Below, in pieces: positions 44,546-55,804 of a stretch of DNA of 64,000 nucleotides. The position numbers were made by a program, and so were the translations under genes. The notes under the pieces were generated by a model. It saw only the letters and a program-made list of their open reading frames with translations. It was not told the DNA's origin and made no database searches. The DNA is from Phyllobacterium pellucidum. Its GTDB lineage: Bacteria > Pseudomonadota > Alphaproteobacteria > Rhizobiales > Rhizobiaceae. The stretch's first letter is position 1, and every line of letters begins with the position of its first letter. Location: positions 62,001 through 126,000 of the forward strand of contig NZ_JABUMX010000002.1 in the NCBI RefSeq assembly GCF_013327855.1, read 5' to 3'.

Positions 44546-45685
44546 TTAGAACGTCATCTGCAGGTTAATGGTGGTGTAGTGGACGGCGCCCGCATAACGG
44601 AAGATGATCTGGATTTCCGGTGCGACACGAGCATGGCGCTGGCTCTCGGGAACATCGAACACTGACGGTATGATGAACCGAACCGCCGGCGAGTAGTTGC
44701 CGTTGGCATCGAGGTCATTGGCGATGATCCCGGCGCGGAAGGCGGAACGCATAACCTGGCGCGCACCAGAAACGAGGGTTTCAAGCCCCGCGTCCGTGTA
44801 CGGGATGCGATCGTTGTTCAGCAGGATGTTGAGGGTTTCTTCCTCGGTTCGCGCTATCAACCAATCCGTCGCGTGAATCTCGTCAATGAATACGTTTGGC
44901 GTCAGCGTTGATCCTTCGACGACGAAGAAGCGCCCACCGATGTCGATATAGGTGTTTGCCATGTGGCCGGCCGTCAGCGATTGGCCAAGCGCCGGCGTGA
45001 AGCCAGTAATCGACTGGACTGCAGCCGAGTTCTTGTTGATCGGCGCGATGGTAGCGAGGCTCTTGAACTTCGCAGTATAGGCGCTGTCAGCCTCATCAAA
45101 ATTGCGGGTGCCAAGTGCGGCCGCCAAAGCGATGTCGCAGTATTCGGTCGCATCGGTGTGATAGAATGTGGCCGTGCGGTCGGCAGTGCCCTTGTGGCGG
45201 GCCGAGATGCAGGTCGTGTTCGCCGGCGTTTCGTGGCCGACGTCATTCGACCCGATGATGGCCATCTTGTTCTTGGCCTGAACCCAAGTCACGAGCCCGT
45301 CGAGCTGCGCGGTATCGCGAAGAGCGGCGTCAATGGTGATCCAGTACCAGTCGGCGTCGGCATCATAGAGCGTGTCCAACTGGGTCTGAAGCTCTGCCGC
45401 GGTCGGGGAAACATCAATGGTAACGAAGCCCGCCTTTATCTGGATCGGGCGCGGTTCCTGGGCAAATGCCGCGAGAGCGGCCTTGTAGAACTCATCGCTT
45501 GGCGAGAAAGCTGCGGCCACCTCGTCCATCGACCCGGCAAGAAACGTGCGATGCGATGCGTCGAGCACGCCTGCCTTGGCGGTACCAGTCAGAAACAGCG
45601 GGACACCGAAGCCGCGCTTGCTGGCGAATGCGTCATTGCGGGACAGCGTAACATTGACCACCCGCGAGTATGGAAGCTTGGCCAT
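44546..45685 (-). CDS. Contractile tail sheath protein (DUF3383)
   Basis: 379 aa. VVNVTLSRNDAFASKRGFGV and FLTGTAKAGVLDASHRTFLA at the N-terminus, a central GITLDAALRDTAQLDGLVTW-like region and C-terminal AGAVHYTTINLQMTF match DUF3383 sheath proteins. This identifies the tail as contractile. Confidence 0.85.
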   Translation of the reverse strand: MAKLPYSRVVNVTLSRNDAFASKRGFGVPLFLTGTAKAGVLDASHRTFLAGSMDEVAAAFSPSDEFYKAALAAFAQEPRPIQIKAGFVTIDVSPTAAELQTQLDTLYDADADWYWITIDAALRDTAQLDGLVTWVQAKNKMAIIGSNDVGHETPANTTCISARHKGTADRTATFYHTDATEYCDIALAAALGTRNFDEADSAYTAKFKSLATIAPINKNSAAVQSITGFTPALGQSLTAGHMANTYIDIGGRFFVVEGSTLTPNVFIDEIHATDWLIARTEEETLNILLNNDRIPYTDAGLETLVSGARQVMRSAFRAGIIANDLDANGNYSPAVRFIIPSVFDVPESQRHARVAPEIQIIFRYAGAVHYTTINLQMTF

Positions 45686-45737
45686 ACCTTGATCCTTTCA
45701 GATAAGCCCCAGCGGGCGATTTGAGGAAGTTGAGGCA

Positions 45738-46241
45738 TCAGCCCCGGATAAATTCGAACGAGTATTCCTCGATCGTGTCGATGACGAAGCCGTCCTTGAC
45801 CAGCCCACGCAAGAAGACATCCATTTGGGCGCGTGGCTCCCAACGGTTGTTGATCCAGTCCGGAACGTCGCGAATCTGGCTGATCTCGTGCGGGATCAGA
45901 CCGGGCATCAACGGCTCGTTCATCTGGGTGAGATGAAAGGCAGTGCGAATCGGCCTCAGCACATCCGTCGGCGATGGTCCGTATGAGTGAACGGAGAACC
46001 TGAACTCAACCTCGATGACAGGCGTGGCGAGGATTTTGGTCTTGCCTTCGCCGTTCGGAACTCCCGTATCCGTGTAGACGTCTTCCTGCGCCCATTTGCG
46101 GACTTCGGCGACACCGGTCGGGTTGACCATGATGTATGGCAGCGCCGGATCATCTCCGCCCTGATAGGACTGAATGACGGTCTTGCCGGTAATTGAAGCA
46201 ATCCAGTGCACCAGCGCAACGGTCACCTGGGCATCGGTCAT
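45738..46241 (-). CDS. Neck/tail terminator protein (Gp12-like)
   Basis: 167 aa with NPTGVAEVRKWAQEDVYTDT, EVEFRFSVHSYGPSPTDVLR and the end EYSFEFIRG, the pattern of the phage neck terminator family that caps the sheath-tube end. Overlaps the next upstream gene by ATGA. Confidence 0.72.
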   Translation of the reverse strand: MTDAQVTVALVHWIASITGKTVIQSYQGGDDPALPYIMVNPTGVAEVRKWAQEDVYTDTGVPNGEGKTKILATPVIEVEFRFSVHSYGPSPTDVLRPIRTAFHLTQMNEPLMPGLIPHEISQIRDVPDWINNRWEPRAQMDVFLRGLVKDGFVIDTIEEYSFEFIRG

Positions 46242-46570
46242 TTCAGCAACCCAAGCGCGGCGCGATAGAAATCACCTTCGTCGCGATCACGCACGAACAG
46301 AACCCTGTGCTCCTTGCCTTTGTAGGTGATGACATCGTCGATCAGGATCTCCGAACGGCTCCATGCCAGATACTTGGCTTCTGTCCGGATGCCTTCCGGC
46401 ATGTCCTTCAGTTCCCAGCCTGAAACCGGCTGTATCGTGGCGCTGATCGCGATCGAGGCCGGTGCGCCCGCTACCCACACGCCATCGGCGTTGTACGCGC
46501 CGGTGGCCTTGCGCGTACGCGTGACTGACACCGCGAAGGCATCTATCGCAATCCCGACGTCAAGCAGCAT
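46238..46570 (-). CDS. Head-tail closure-like protein
   Basis: 110 aa, beta-rich (RKATGAYNADGVWVAGAPAS, ISATIQPVSGWELKDMPEGI, EHRVLFVRDRDEGDFYRA). Position between the HK97 gp10-like and terminator genes matches a head-closure or stopper protein. Confidence 0.62.
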   Translation of the reverse strand: MLLDVGIAIDAFAVSVTRTRKATGAYNADGVWVAGAPASIAISATIQPVSGWELKDMPEGIRTEAKYLAWSRSEILIDDVITYKGKEHRVLFVRDRDEGDFYRAALGLLK

Positions 46571-47033
46571 CAGTCATCTACCTTGTAGGTGATCGAGGCG
46601 CGCAAGCGGCCGGTGTCGATCAACGGATTATCGGAACCCTTGAGGGCGATTGTAACCGGCGAGTTCGGCGGAGATCGAAGCGCCGTAATTTCCTTCTGCA
46701 CGTCGCCCTGCCCCATTATGCCGAGCTTGGTGACGACAGATTTCATATTGGTCGAACCAAGTAACACCGCCTTGGCTGCGCTGCGCATCGCCGAGCGGTA
46801 GTTTGAGCGGTTGTTGCGCATCGCATTGGTGAGGAACGGTCGTTCCGGTATCGGTCCGCCCCAACCGCCACCTGATGCTCCGCCTTTGGTGCCGAAGTGG
46901 TTCCAGACACCGATCTTGATGATTTCTCCGTCGGCGGCGCCCTTTGGAAGCCCGACTTTGACCTTTGACGGGCCGGACAGCCCTTGCGCGCTCAACGTCA
47001 TGTGTCGGATGCGCTTGGCCTTGACCGTGAACA

Positions 47034-47034
<1 letters not shown>
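46570..47034 (-). CDS. HK97 gp10-like neck protein
   Basis: 154 aa. IIKIGVWNHFGTKGGASGGG, IPERPFLTNAMRNNRSNYRS and the C-terminal NPLIDTGRLRASITYKV are typical of gp10/tail-completion proteins. One-nt overlap with its neighbours. Confidence 0.8.
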
Positions 47035-49700
<2,666 letters not shown>

Positions 49701-49701
<1 letters not shown>

Positions 49702-50156
49702 TAATCAACGCTCCAAATTTCGAACGCGAAACCTCCAAAAGCGTCGTTGGCGGTGGTGTTGTTCGGTCCGCCGTATTTCAAGCCAGTTGAGGCGACGAGC
49801 GTCTCAACCCCATATGCTGCATCCCATGTAAGCGATGCGCCAGGCGTCAGACCAGTGACGAGAAATTCAGCATCCACGCTGACCATGGCGGTGGCAACCG
49901 CGGTGTTTCCGAGAGATTGCGTCGGGGCCACACGCCCCTTGACCGTGGAGCCTTCGAGGACACCCAGCAGGATGCTCGGGAATGTCGTAGCGCCATGCAA
50001 GACACCATGCATCCGAACCAGAACATTCCCGCTGGCCGGCACCGTGAAGTTCAGCCGGAGATTGGTGGTATCGAGAGCGGTCATCGCCAATGCGGCGGTG
50101 GTGACCTTGTTTACTGCTGTCGTGGGGTCGTAAAGCTTGCCAGCGAGAAGCGCCAT
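49701..50156 (-). CDS. Phage structural protein, beta-rich
   Basis: 151 aa (LYDPTTAVNKVTTAALAM, LRLNFTVPASGNVLVRMHGV, KYGGPNNTTANDAFGGFAFE). The sequence looks like a jelly-roll or Ig-type decoration domain. Stop and next start overlap (TAATG). No family recognised. Confidence 0.6.
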
Positions 50157-50165
50157 GATGCGACC

Positions 50166-50603
50166 TTACGTGATGGTCAGGATAGTGGCGCCAAAGTCCA
50201 GCGTGAAGCTTTCGCCGTCCGCCAATGTGATCGACGAGCCATAGTCCCAATAACCGATCAGGGCATCGGCCGGCGATGTTGTGGTGTCGTTGTAGAGCAC
50301 CGCATAGCGGAACGGGCCTACAGAGCCGCCTGAAGCAGTGAAGACATTGTCGGTGGCGACAAGGGAACCCACGCCTCCGGTCTCTGTATAGCCTACCCCA
50401 GCAAGAGTGAGCCCGCCACCAGCGCCGCCAGTGTAACCGCCGCCCGTCGAGATTTGGGTGATATCAGAGAGCTGAACGTGCGTTGCCGCGTTTGGCGCTG
50501 CATTCGTCAGCGCAATCTTGAGCGTATCGGCGTTCAAATTGTGGTTCTTCTTGCCGAGCTGCTCGGCGAAGTCCTGATATTTGGTGAATGACGACGTTGG
50601 CAT
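50166..50603 (-). CDS. Phage virion protein, beta-rich
   Basis: 145 aa starting SSFTKYQDFAEQLGKKNHNL, then NADTLKIALTNAAPNAATHV and a Gly-rich strand region with FRYAVLYNDTTTSPADALIG. This type of small protein is frequent beside phage capsid genes and is probably a head or tail surface component. Exact role unknown. Confidence 0.62.
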   Translation of the reverse strand: MPTSSFTKYQDFAEQLGKKNHNLNADTLKIALTNAAPNAATHVQLSDITQISTGGGYTGGAGGGLTLAGVGYTETGGVGSLVATDNVFTASGGSVGPFRYAVLYNDTTTSPADALIGYWDYGSSITLADGESFTLDFGATILTIT

Positions 50604-50615
50604 ATCGGCTCCTGA

Positions 50616-50828
50616 TTATTCTTCGGACGCGTCCGGCTTCTTGCCCTTCGGCTTGCTTTCTTTTTCGGCCGCAACCTCTTCGATCGCACCGGCGCGCAGC
50701 CAGGCTTTGACGACGTCATTGCCGCTGACGATATCCCAGTTGTTGACCTCGACAGTCTTGCCGGCGCGGATCACAGGACCCTGCGGCAGACGAAGATCCG
50801 TATCGTGGTTGGATTTGATGACAGTCAT
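50616..50828 (-). CDS. Small capsid-adjacent protein
   Basis: 70 aa. LRLPQGPVIRAGKTVEVNNW resembles a segment of the next upstream gene (VNGPVLIEAGETVEVDVY), so the two may share a small beta domain. C-terminal tail is lysine/glutamate-rich. Confidence 0.62.
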   Translation of the reverse strand: MTVIKSNHDTDLRLPQGPVIRAGKTVEVNNWDIVSGNDVVKAWLRAGAIEEVAAEKESKPKGKKPDASEE

Positions 50829-50882
50829 GACGACACCTCGTGAGTGGACGAGCGCGGCAAGTGATCCGCCGCGCCCGAGGGA

Positions 50883-51272
50883 TTATTCGGCCAGCTTGGC
50901 GTCGATCAGCTCTTTCAGCTTGTCGGTCGAGATGTTCTTGGCGTAGTCGATGCCAAGTTCATCGGCCTGCTTCTTGAGATCATCCCGAGAAGAGTCCGAC
51001 TTCTGCGCGGCCGCCGTCAGTCGGGCGATTTCCGAGTCCCGGTCGGCGAGCTCGGCCTTAAGCGCGGCAAGCGCATCGTCGGGAGCGACGGTGCTCGATG
51101 CCTCCGGATTGGCCTTGTACGAGCCCGAGACTTCGAACCACTGCGTGGCCTCGATGTGCTCCTTCTCGCGGGCGTAGACGTCGACCTCGACGGTTTCACC
51201 AGCTTCGATGAGCACTGGGCCATTGACGGTGTTGACACCGCGCGGGCCCTTCTGGGTGTTGGTGATCTTCAT
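50883..51272 (-). CDS. Small capsid-adjacent protein with HeH/SAP-like end
   Basis: 129 aa. N-terminal beta region (KGPRGVNTVNGPVLIEAGET), coiled-coil middle (ALKAELADRDSEIARLTAA) and a C-terminal helix-extension-helix motif (DLKKQADELGIDYAKNISTD, KLKELIDAKL) like HeH/SAP domains. Lies directly after the major capsid gene. Confidence 0.66.
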   Translation of the reverse strand: MKITNTQKGPRGVNTVNGPVLIEAGETVEVDVYAREKEHIEATQWFEVSGSYKANPEASSTVAPDDALAALKAELADRDSEIARLTAAAQKSDSSRDDLKKQADELGIDYAKNISTDKLKELIDAKLAE

Positions 51273-51284
51273 GACAAACCCTCC

Positions 51285-52238
51285 TTAAATGCCGTCGAGA
51301 TAACGGACAGACTTAGGACGGCGAACGTCGACGCCACCCAGACGCATGATTCCGGGAACGTCGAACTTCAGCGGCCCGGTCTGCCAGACTGGCAGGAAGC
51401 GGAACGACATCGGAATGTGCATTTTCAGCACTTCCGGCGACCGGCGATAAGCAACCATGCGTTTGGTGCTGCCGGCACCAGCCGCATCGAGATAGCCGAA
51501 CAGGCCGCTAATGGTCAGCGGCTGGCGCCTGGTGCGGGTGTAGATGTTGTTCCGCTCGATCCATTCGAGGATCGTGGTCTGATTGACCGCATCGATCCGG
51601 CGGGTGGAAAGGTCCAACAACACTGAGTAGGGCAGAAGCAGCGTATCGGCGATTTCAGCGCCGAGCGTGCCTGTAAAGATACCCGTCAGAACGCCATTGA
51701 TATCCCGAAGGATCTGGTCAGGGGTCTTGGTGGAGAAGGTTGTAGTTGAACCCGTACCGTCGGCCGGCGCAGTCGTTGCCGTGACAGTGGCGTTGTTGAC
51801 CAATCCCGAATAGCCCTTGCCGGTATCACCGACAAAGCTGACAACATCGATTTTTTCTTCAGCGATACGGCGTGCCGCAGAAGCCTTTTCGGGATTGAGG
51901 TTCATGCCAAGAAGCTGGGCTGTGCCGAGTTCTTCAAGGTTATAGCCGTACCCGATGGCAGCCATGCTGACGGACGTTTCCAATTTGTCACGGGTCAGTT
52001 CAACCTTTGGCACGTCATGGGCATTGCCATTGAACCATTCTGCCCGACCGACAGAATCCATCGAGAAGTACGTGACGGACTGAATCCATTCGGGTGCACT
52101 GTAGTCGACCGGGATCAGGGAAGAATACTGTATCTCCTGATACTGCATCGCGTAGACGGTTGGTTCGATCAGCGAGGCCTGACGGATGAGAAAGCTCATC
52201 GCGACCTGCTGAGCGTCGTTCATGTTAATTGCGTTCAT
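51285..52238 (-). CDS. Major capsid protein (DUF2184)
   Basis: 317 aa. AMSFLIRQASLIEPTVYAMQ at the start, FSMDSVGRAEWFNGNAHDVP, GYGYNLEELGTAQLLGMNLN and the end FDVPGIMRLGGVDVRRPKSV match the DUF2184 HK97-fold capsid family. Neighbours DUF2190-like and DUF2213 agree. Confidence 0.85.
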   Translation of the reverse strand: MNAINMNDAQQVAMSFLIRQASLIEPTVYAMQYQEIQYSSLIPVDYSAPEWIQSVTYFSMDSVGRAEWFNGNAHDVPKVELTRDKLETSVSMAAIGYGYNLEELGTAQLLGMNLNPEKASAARRIAEEKIDVVSFVGDTGKGYSGLVNNATVTATTAPADGTGSTTTFSTKTPDQILRDINGVLTGIFTGTLGAEIADTLLLPYSVLLDLSTRRIDAVNQTTILEWIERNNIYTRTRRQPLTISGLFGYLDAAGAGSTKRMVAYRRSPEVLKMHIPMSFRFLPVWQTGPLKFDVPGIMRLGGVDVRRPKSVRYLDGI

Positions 52239-52253
52239 TGGAGGTCGCTCCTG

Positions 52254-52691
52254 TTAGCCGAGACGAAGCGCTGCGAGACCGGCACCGGAAGTGCTGGTAT
52301 CCCATTGAGCGCCCGCGATGAGGGTGTTTCCGGAAGCGACGTTCGTGAGAACACCGGTTGCCGGGACGTAGTAGACGGGATCGCCGACGGCGACCGCGAC
52401 CGAGGCCTGTGCAACAATGACGCCCTTTTTCATGACGGCGACGTTGTCGAACTGCTCGTATTTTCCGGTTGGACGGGTCGTGTCGAGAACGGCGATACCG
52501 CAGAACTTGACGGTAATCTCCGAATCCACGACCTGATTATCGGCCGTACCCTGAACCGCGACCTTGCCGAAACCGATGCCTTCAACGTCTTCCGCCAGGC
52601 GGGTGACGACGTCGGAAGGCTCCATGTTGAGGACCATGCCCTCAACCCAACGCGCGTGTGTGGCGTTATAAGTGGTCTGAATTGCGGGCAT
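52254..52691 (-). CDS. Capsid cement/decoration protein (DUF2190-like)
   Basis: 145 aa from ATG 52691, which overlaps the previous stop (TAATG). IQTTYNATHARWVEGMVLNM, DVVTRLAEDVEGIGFGKVAV and VAVAVGDPVYYVPATGVLTN are typical of structural-cement proteins encoded between protease and capsid genes. Confidence 0.76.
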   Translation of the reverse strand: MPAIQTTYNATHARWVEGMVLNMEPSDVVTRLAEDVEGIGFGKVAVQGTADNQVVDSEITVKFCGIAVLDTTRPTGKYEQFDNVAVMKKGVIVAQASVAVAVGDPVYYVPATGVLTNVASGNTLIAGAQWDTSTSGAGLAALRLG

Positions 52692-53848
52692 TACGCTGCT
52701 CCTTTCGTGGGTGTTTTCCATGCATCCCGGAGACGGGCTTCCATAGCGGCATGAGCTGTGCTCGCATCGTTGGTGCCGTCCGTCTTGAGACCGCCCTGCA
52801 CGACAGTGCGGAAGGGATCGCCCGGGTTCTTGGCGGCATCCTCGGCGAGAATGTCGAAGCGGGCGTCGACATAGGCCTCGGCCTTGTCCTTGACGGCTTC
52901 GTCACCCAGCTTGGCGGCGACAACAGCCTTACGGATGGCTGCATCGGTCAGGCCGTCGGTCTTGACGTCCTTAGCAATGGCCTTGGCTGTGGTGATCAGG
53001 TCCGCACGGTCCTGAACGCGCTTGTCGAGCGCAGCAGCGTCGAGCACCTTGCCCTTGAGGTCGTCGATCTCGGCGTCCTTCTTCGCGAGCTGCGCATCCT
53101 TGTCGGCAACGAGCTTGGCATGATCGGAATCTGCCTTTGCCTGAGCCGAATGGGCGTCGGTAATCTGCTTGTTGAGGTTGTCGATCGTGCGCTGCACGAT
53201 CTGGGCGTCCTTGTCGGCCAACTCGACCGAGAGGCCGTCAACAGTAATGGTCCTGGTCGTCATTGACCTGTTTCCTTTCGTTTCTTCGTCGGAAGTGATC
53301 GGGGTGATGCCCCATGCGTGCGCACCGTCGCCGATGCGAACCTGCTTGCCGGCGCGGCCGCGCTGCACGATGGCAACGTGGTTGATCCGGATGTTCTTCT
53401 GAATGGCGTCGTAGGCCTCGCCGCTTGGCGTGGTGCCGGCGGTGAAATCGAGGTCGCAGGTGTAGCCAGCGCTCAGTTCCTGCTTGCCGCCCTCAATGTC
53501 GTTGATCGCTGTCTCATCGCTGACCATCAGCGGGACACGGATAAAGATGCCCTCGCCCGCGATTTCGTCGCCGGTCTGACCGACTGCAACGTCCTTCCAG
53601 GTCTTCGAGGTGACCAGTTCGCTCGGATGATCATTCGTCACCGGTCGATGGGCCGCGCTCTTAAGTGTCTCATCAGAGAACACCTCTGAGCCCGGCCGAT
53701 AGACCCGGACAAGTGGCATTGCCGGCTTGCCGACCTCGGAGCCGAGATACGTCTGGATACCAGTGCGCGCGATGCGTGCGTCGGCGACAAGATAGCCGTC
53801 ATCTCGCCGGCGCGTTCCCGCGACGGTCACAGCATCTGTGAATTGCAT
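52691..53848 (-). CDS. DUF2213 prohead protease/scaffold
   Basis: 385 aa. Residues 1-170 (ARIARTGIQTYLGSEVGKPA, RPVTNDHPSELVTSKTWKDV, AVGQTGDEIAGEGIFIRVPL, KQELSAGYTCDLDFTAGTTP, RINHVAIVQRGRAGK) are DUF2213, a protease-like domain; residues 195-290 form a coiled coil typical of scaffold; the rest is helical. Likely processed during capsid maturation. Confidence 0.83.
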   Translation of the reverse strand: MQFTDAVTVAGTRRRDDGYLVADARIARTGIQTYLGSEVGKPAMPLVRVYRPGSEVFSDETLKSAAHRPVTNDHPSELVTSKTWKDVAVGQTGDEIAGEGIFIRVPLMVSDETAINDIEGGKQELSAGYTCDLDFTAGTTPSGEAYDAIQKNIRINHVAIVQRGRAGKQVRIGDGAHAWGITPITSDEETKGNRSMTTRTITVDGLSVELADKDAQIVQRTIDNLNKQITDAHSAQAKADSDHAKLVADKDAQLAKKDAEIDDLKGKVLDAAALDKRVQDRADLITTAKAIAKDVKTDGLTDAAIRKAVVAAKLGDEAVKDKAEAYVDARFDILAEDAAKNPGDPFRTVVQGGLKTDGTNDASTAHAAMEARLRDAWKTPTKGAA

Positions 53849-53889
53849 GGGAATCTCGCTATAGGGGAGTGGGTATCGGGGGTTAGCAG

Positions 53890-54741
53890 ATGTTGAAAAT
53901 CGTAGTCTTCACAGCTTCTTTCGCTGTGTTCGTCGTTTGCTTTTGGTTTTATTGGGCTTTTTACTCGGACGATTTGGCATATCGCGCGGTAGGGCACATT
54001 AATGCTTTGAACCAAGCCGGGACATGGGGTGACTCATTTGGTGGTTTCAACGCATTGTTGGGAGCTTTGGGCTTTACTGGCGTCCTCGCCACGCTACTCC
54101 TCCAAGGTCAGGCTCTACTCGTTCAACAGAAAGACCTTCATAAACAGCGTTTTGAGCAAACTTTTTTTGAGTTACTGCGCATGATAAGAGAGGCCCGTGA
54201 ACAAATCAGATTCAGACACTCGCGGACCTATCAAGGACTGTTTCCGAAGGAAGATGGAAGTACACTTTCCGGCAATCACGCATTTCGGGCGGCGTATAAA
54301 GAATTGAGTTATTGGGTATATCTCGCCAATAAAAACGGAACGGAAATCAACAAAGATACATTGGGAAAATTCTATGCTGAACATGTGCACTCAAGATACG
54401 AGAGCACTTTGGGCGCATACTATCGCTTAATTTACGGCGCATTAGATCGTGTCCGGAACGACTCCTATCTCTCCGAAAAGGAGAAAGATGATTTGGGCAA
54501 TCTCATCCGCAGTCAATTTACAAGCTTCGAGGCATTAATTGCCGGCTGCAATGCGTTGAACGATTTTGCTAAAGATTTCGACACGATAGTAGTGCGCTTC
54601 CGGTTATTAAAGTATGCTCGACGAGGCGAGGTTTACGATGCGTTACGAAAGCTCTATCCTCGAGAAGCGTTTTTGGGCCGCGACGAAGTAGATGTCGCAC
54701 CCGACGCCGACACCCGAGATGATGACGACCTCGCAGATTGA
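53890..54741 (+). CDS. Putative AbiC-type abortive infection protein
   Basis: 283 aa. TM1 at residues 3-24, TM2 at about 52-72 within GDSFGGFNALLGALGFTGVL, then RFEQTFFELLRMIREAREQI (87-106) and a helical cytoplasmic domain (AYKELSYWVYLANKNG). This is the layout of the putative phage abortive-infection family putAbiC: GDxFGxxNALxxxLAFxG followed by FExTFFxLL. Such prophage genes usually protect the lysogen against other phages. It is opposite to the late genes and visibly more A/T-rich than they are, both typical of cargo. Confidence 0.78.
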   Translation: MLKIVVFTASFAVFVVCFWFYWAFYSDDLAYRAVGHINALNQAGTWGDSFGGFNALLGALGFTGVLATLLLQGQALLVQQKDLHKQRFEQTFFELLRMIREAREQIRFRHSRTYQGLFPKEDGSTLSGNHAFRAAYKELSYWVYLANKNGTEINKDTLGKFYAEHVHSRYESTLGAYYRLIYGALDRVRNDSYLSEKEKDDLGNLIRSQFTSFEALIAGCNALNDFAKDFDTIVVRFRLLKYARRGEVYDALRKLYPREAFLGRDEVDVAPDADTRDDDDLAD

Positions 54742-54773
54742 TTGAAACCAGCAACATCAATGCAACAGACCGT

Positions 54774-55004
54774 ATGACCGCAGAACAATTCCGCGAACTC
54801 AAACAGCTGATTCTGAACCTCGCCGTTCGCGTCGAGGCTATCGAATTGCATCTGCGGCGTCAGGACGAAATCGCCGATCACCGGCATTCCCAACTCTACC
54901 AATGGTGCGCGCCGGACAACTACAAGATCAAGGTCGAGCGGATCGCTGGCACGCTTGACGTCGGCATTCCAGACGACGTCAGAAAGTTCTTCCCCAAGAA
55001 CTAG
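54774..55004 (+). CDS. Small companion of the AbiC-like gene
   Basis: 76 aa from ATG 54774 (a TTG overlapping the AbiC stop at 54738 is possible). Helical N-terminus (EQFRELKQLILNLAVRVEAI) then QWCAPDNYKIKVERIAGTLD. Co-oriented and 32 nt downstream of the AbiC-like gene; its stop overlaps the convergent minor head gene by 3 nt. Family not recognised. Confidence 0.6.
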   Translation: MTAEQFRELKQLILNLAVRVEAIELHLRRQDEIADHRHSQLYQWCAPDNYKIKVERIAGTLDVGIPDDVRKFFPKN

Positions 55005-55804
55005 AACTTGACGATGCCCCGTGCCACACAGCGGCAGTTGATCGGCTGTCCAGGCGGCAATCCGCCCTCAGCCCCCGTGGCCTCACCGTACCTGTATTCA
55101 TGGCCGTCCAGCGACCTATGCAGCGGCCGCACGCGCTCATCATGCGAAGTCATCCACTCGTAGGACGTCACGCCTGCCTGAACGTGTCTAATGCGGTTCA
55201 GATCGCTGTTCAGTTTCGATATCTGATCCCGCGCGATCAGTTTCGCCCGGCGATCGGACAATGCGAACTGCTCGGTCAATTCTTTTCGCAGCACAGTCGC
55301 TGAGCGGCCGTTGATCACCGCATCCAGCACACTGCCCTTGAGCCGCTTCGCAGTATCCTCGAGCAGGCCCTTGATCAGCCCGACATTTCGGGCCGTGGCA
55401 GCTTCGAGATAATCGCTCAGGTCTTCCTGCCGAACGACTGCAGCGAGATCGATGCCGAGCACCCGTTTTGCCGAAGCCATGAAGTTATCGGTATGCCGCC
55501 TTGCTTCCAAGTTGAGAATCCGGCGCACCATGGCGGATGCACTGGCCGTCAATCTGCTGGTGATGATATCCAGCGTCGTGAAGTCATGCTCGGTCATGTC
55601 GACCGTCATTCGCTTGGCCGCCGCAACCTCACGCTCGGCGATCGGCAGGATCATTTCCCGAACTTGTGTCGCCATTTCCCGCAAGGAAGCCCGTAGGGCC
55701 TTGAGGTATGCTGTCTCGGCCGCAACACTGCCGCTTATCGGCGGAAGCGTTACAGAGGCTCCCTTGGGGCGTTTGGCCAGCGACGCCAGCTTATAGCGCA
55801 CCAT
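55001..55804 (-). CDS. Minor head protein, Mu gpF-like
   Basis: 267 aa. The C-terminal SYEWMTSHDERVRPLHRSLD, then GGLPPGQPINCRCVARGI is the Mu F-like head morphogenesis signature; the helical N-terminal part precedes it. One-nt overlap with the portal gene (TGATG). Confidence 0.87.
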   Translation of the reverse strand: MVRYKLASLAKRPKGASVTLPPISGSVAAETAYLKALRASLREMATQVREMILPIAEREVAAAKRMTVDMTEHDFTTLDIITSRLTASASAMVRRILNLEARRHTDNFMASAKRVLGIDLAAVVRQEDLSDYLEAATARNVGLIKGLLEDTAKRLKGSVLDAVINGRSATVLRKELTEQFALSDRRAKLIARDQISKLNSDLNRIRHVQAGVTSYEWMTSHDERVRPLHRSLDGHEYRYGEATGAEGGLPPGQPINCRCVARGIVKF

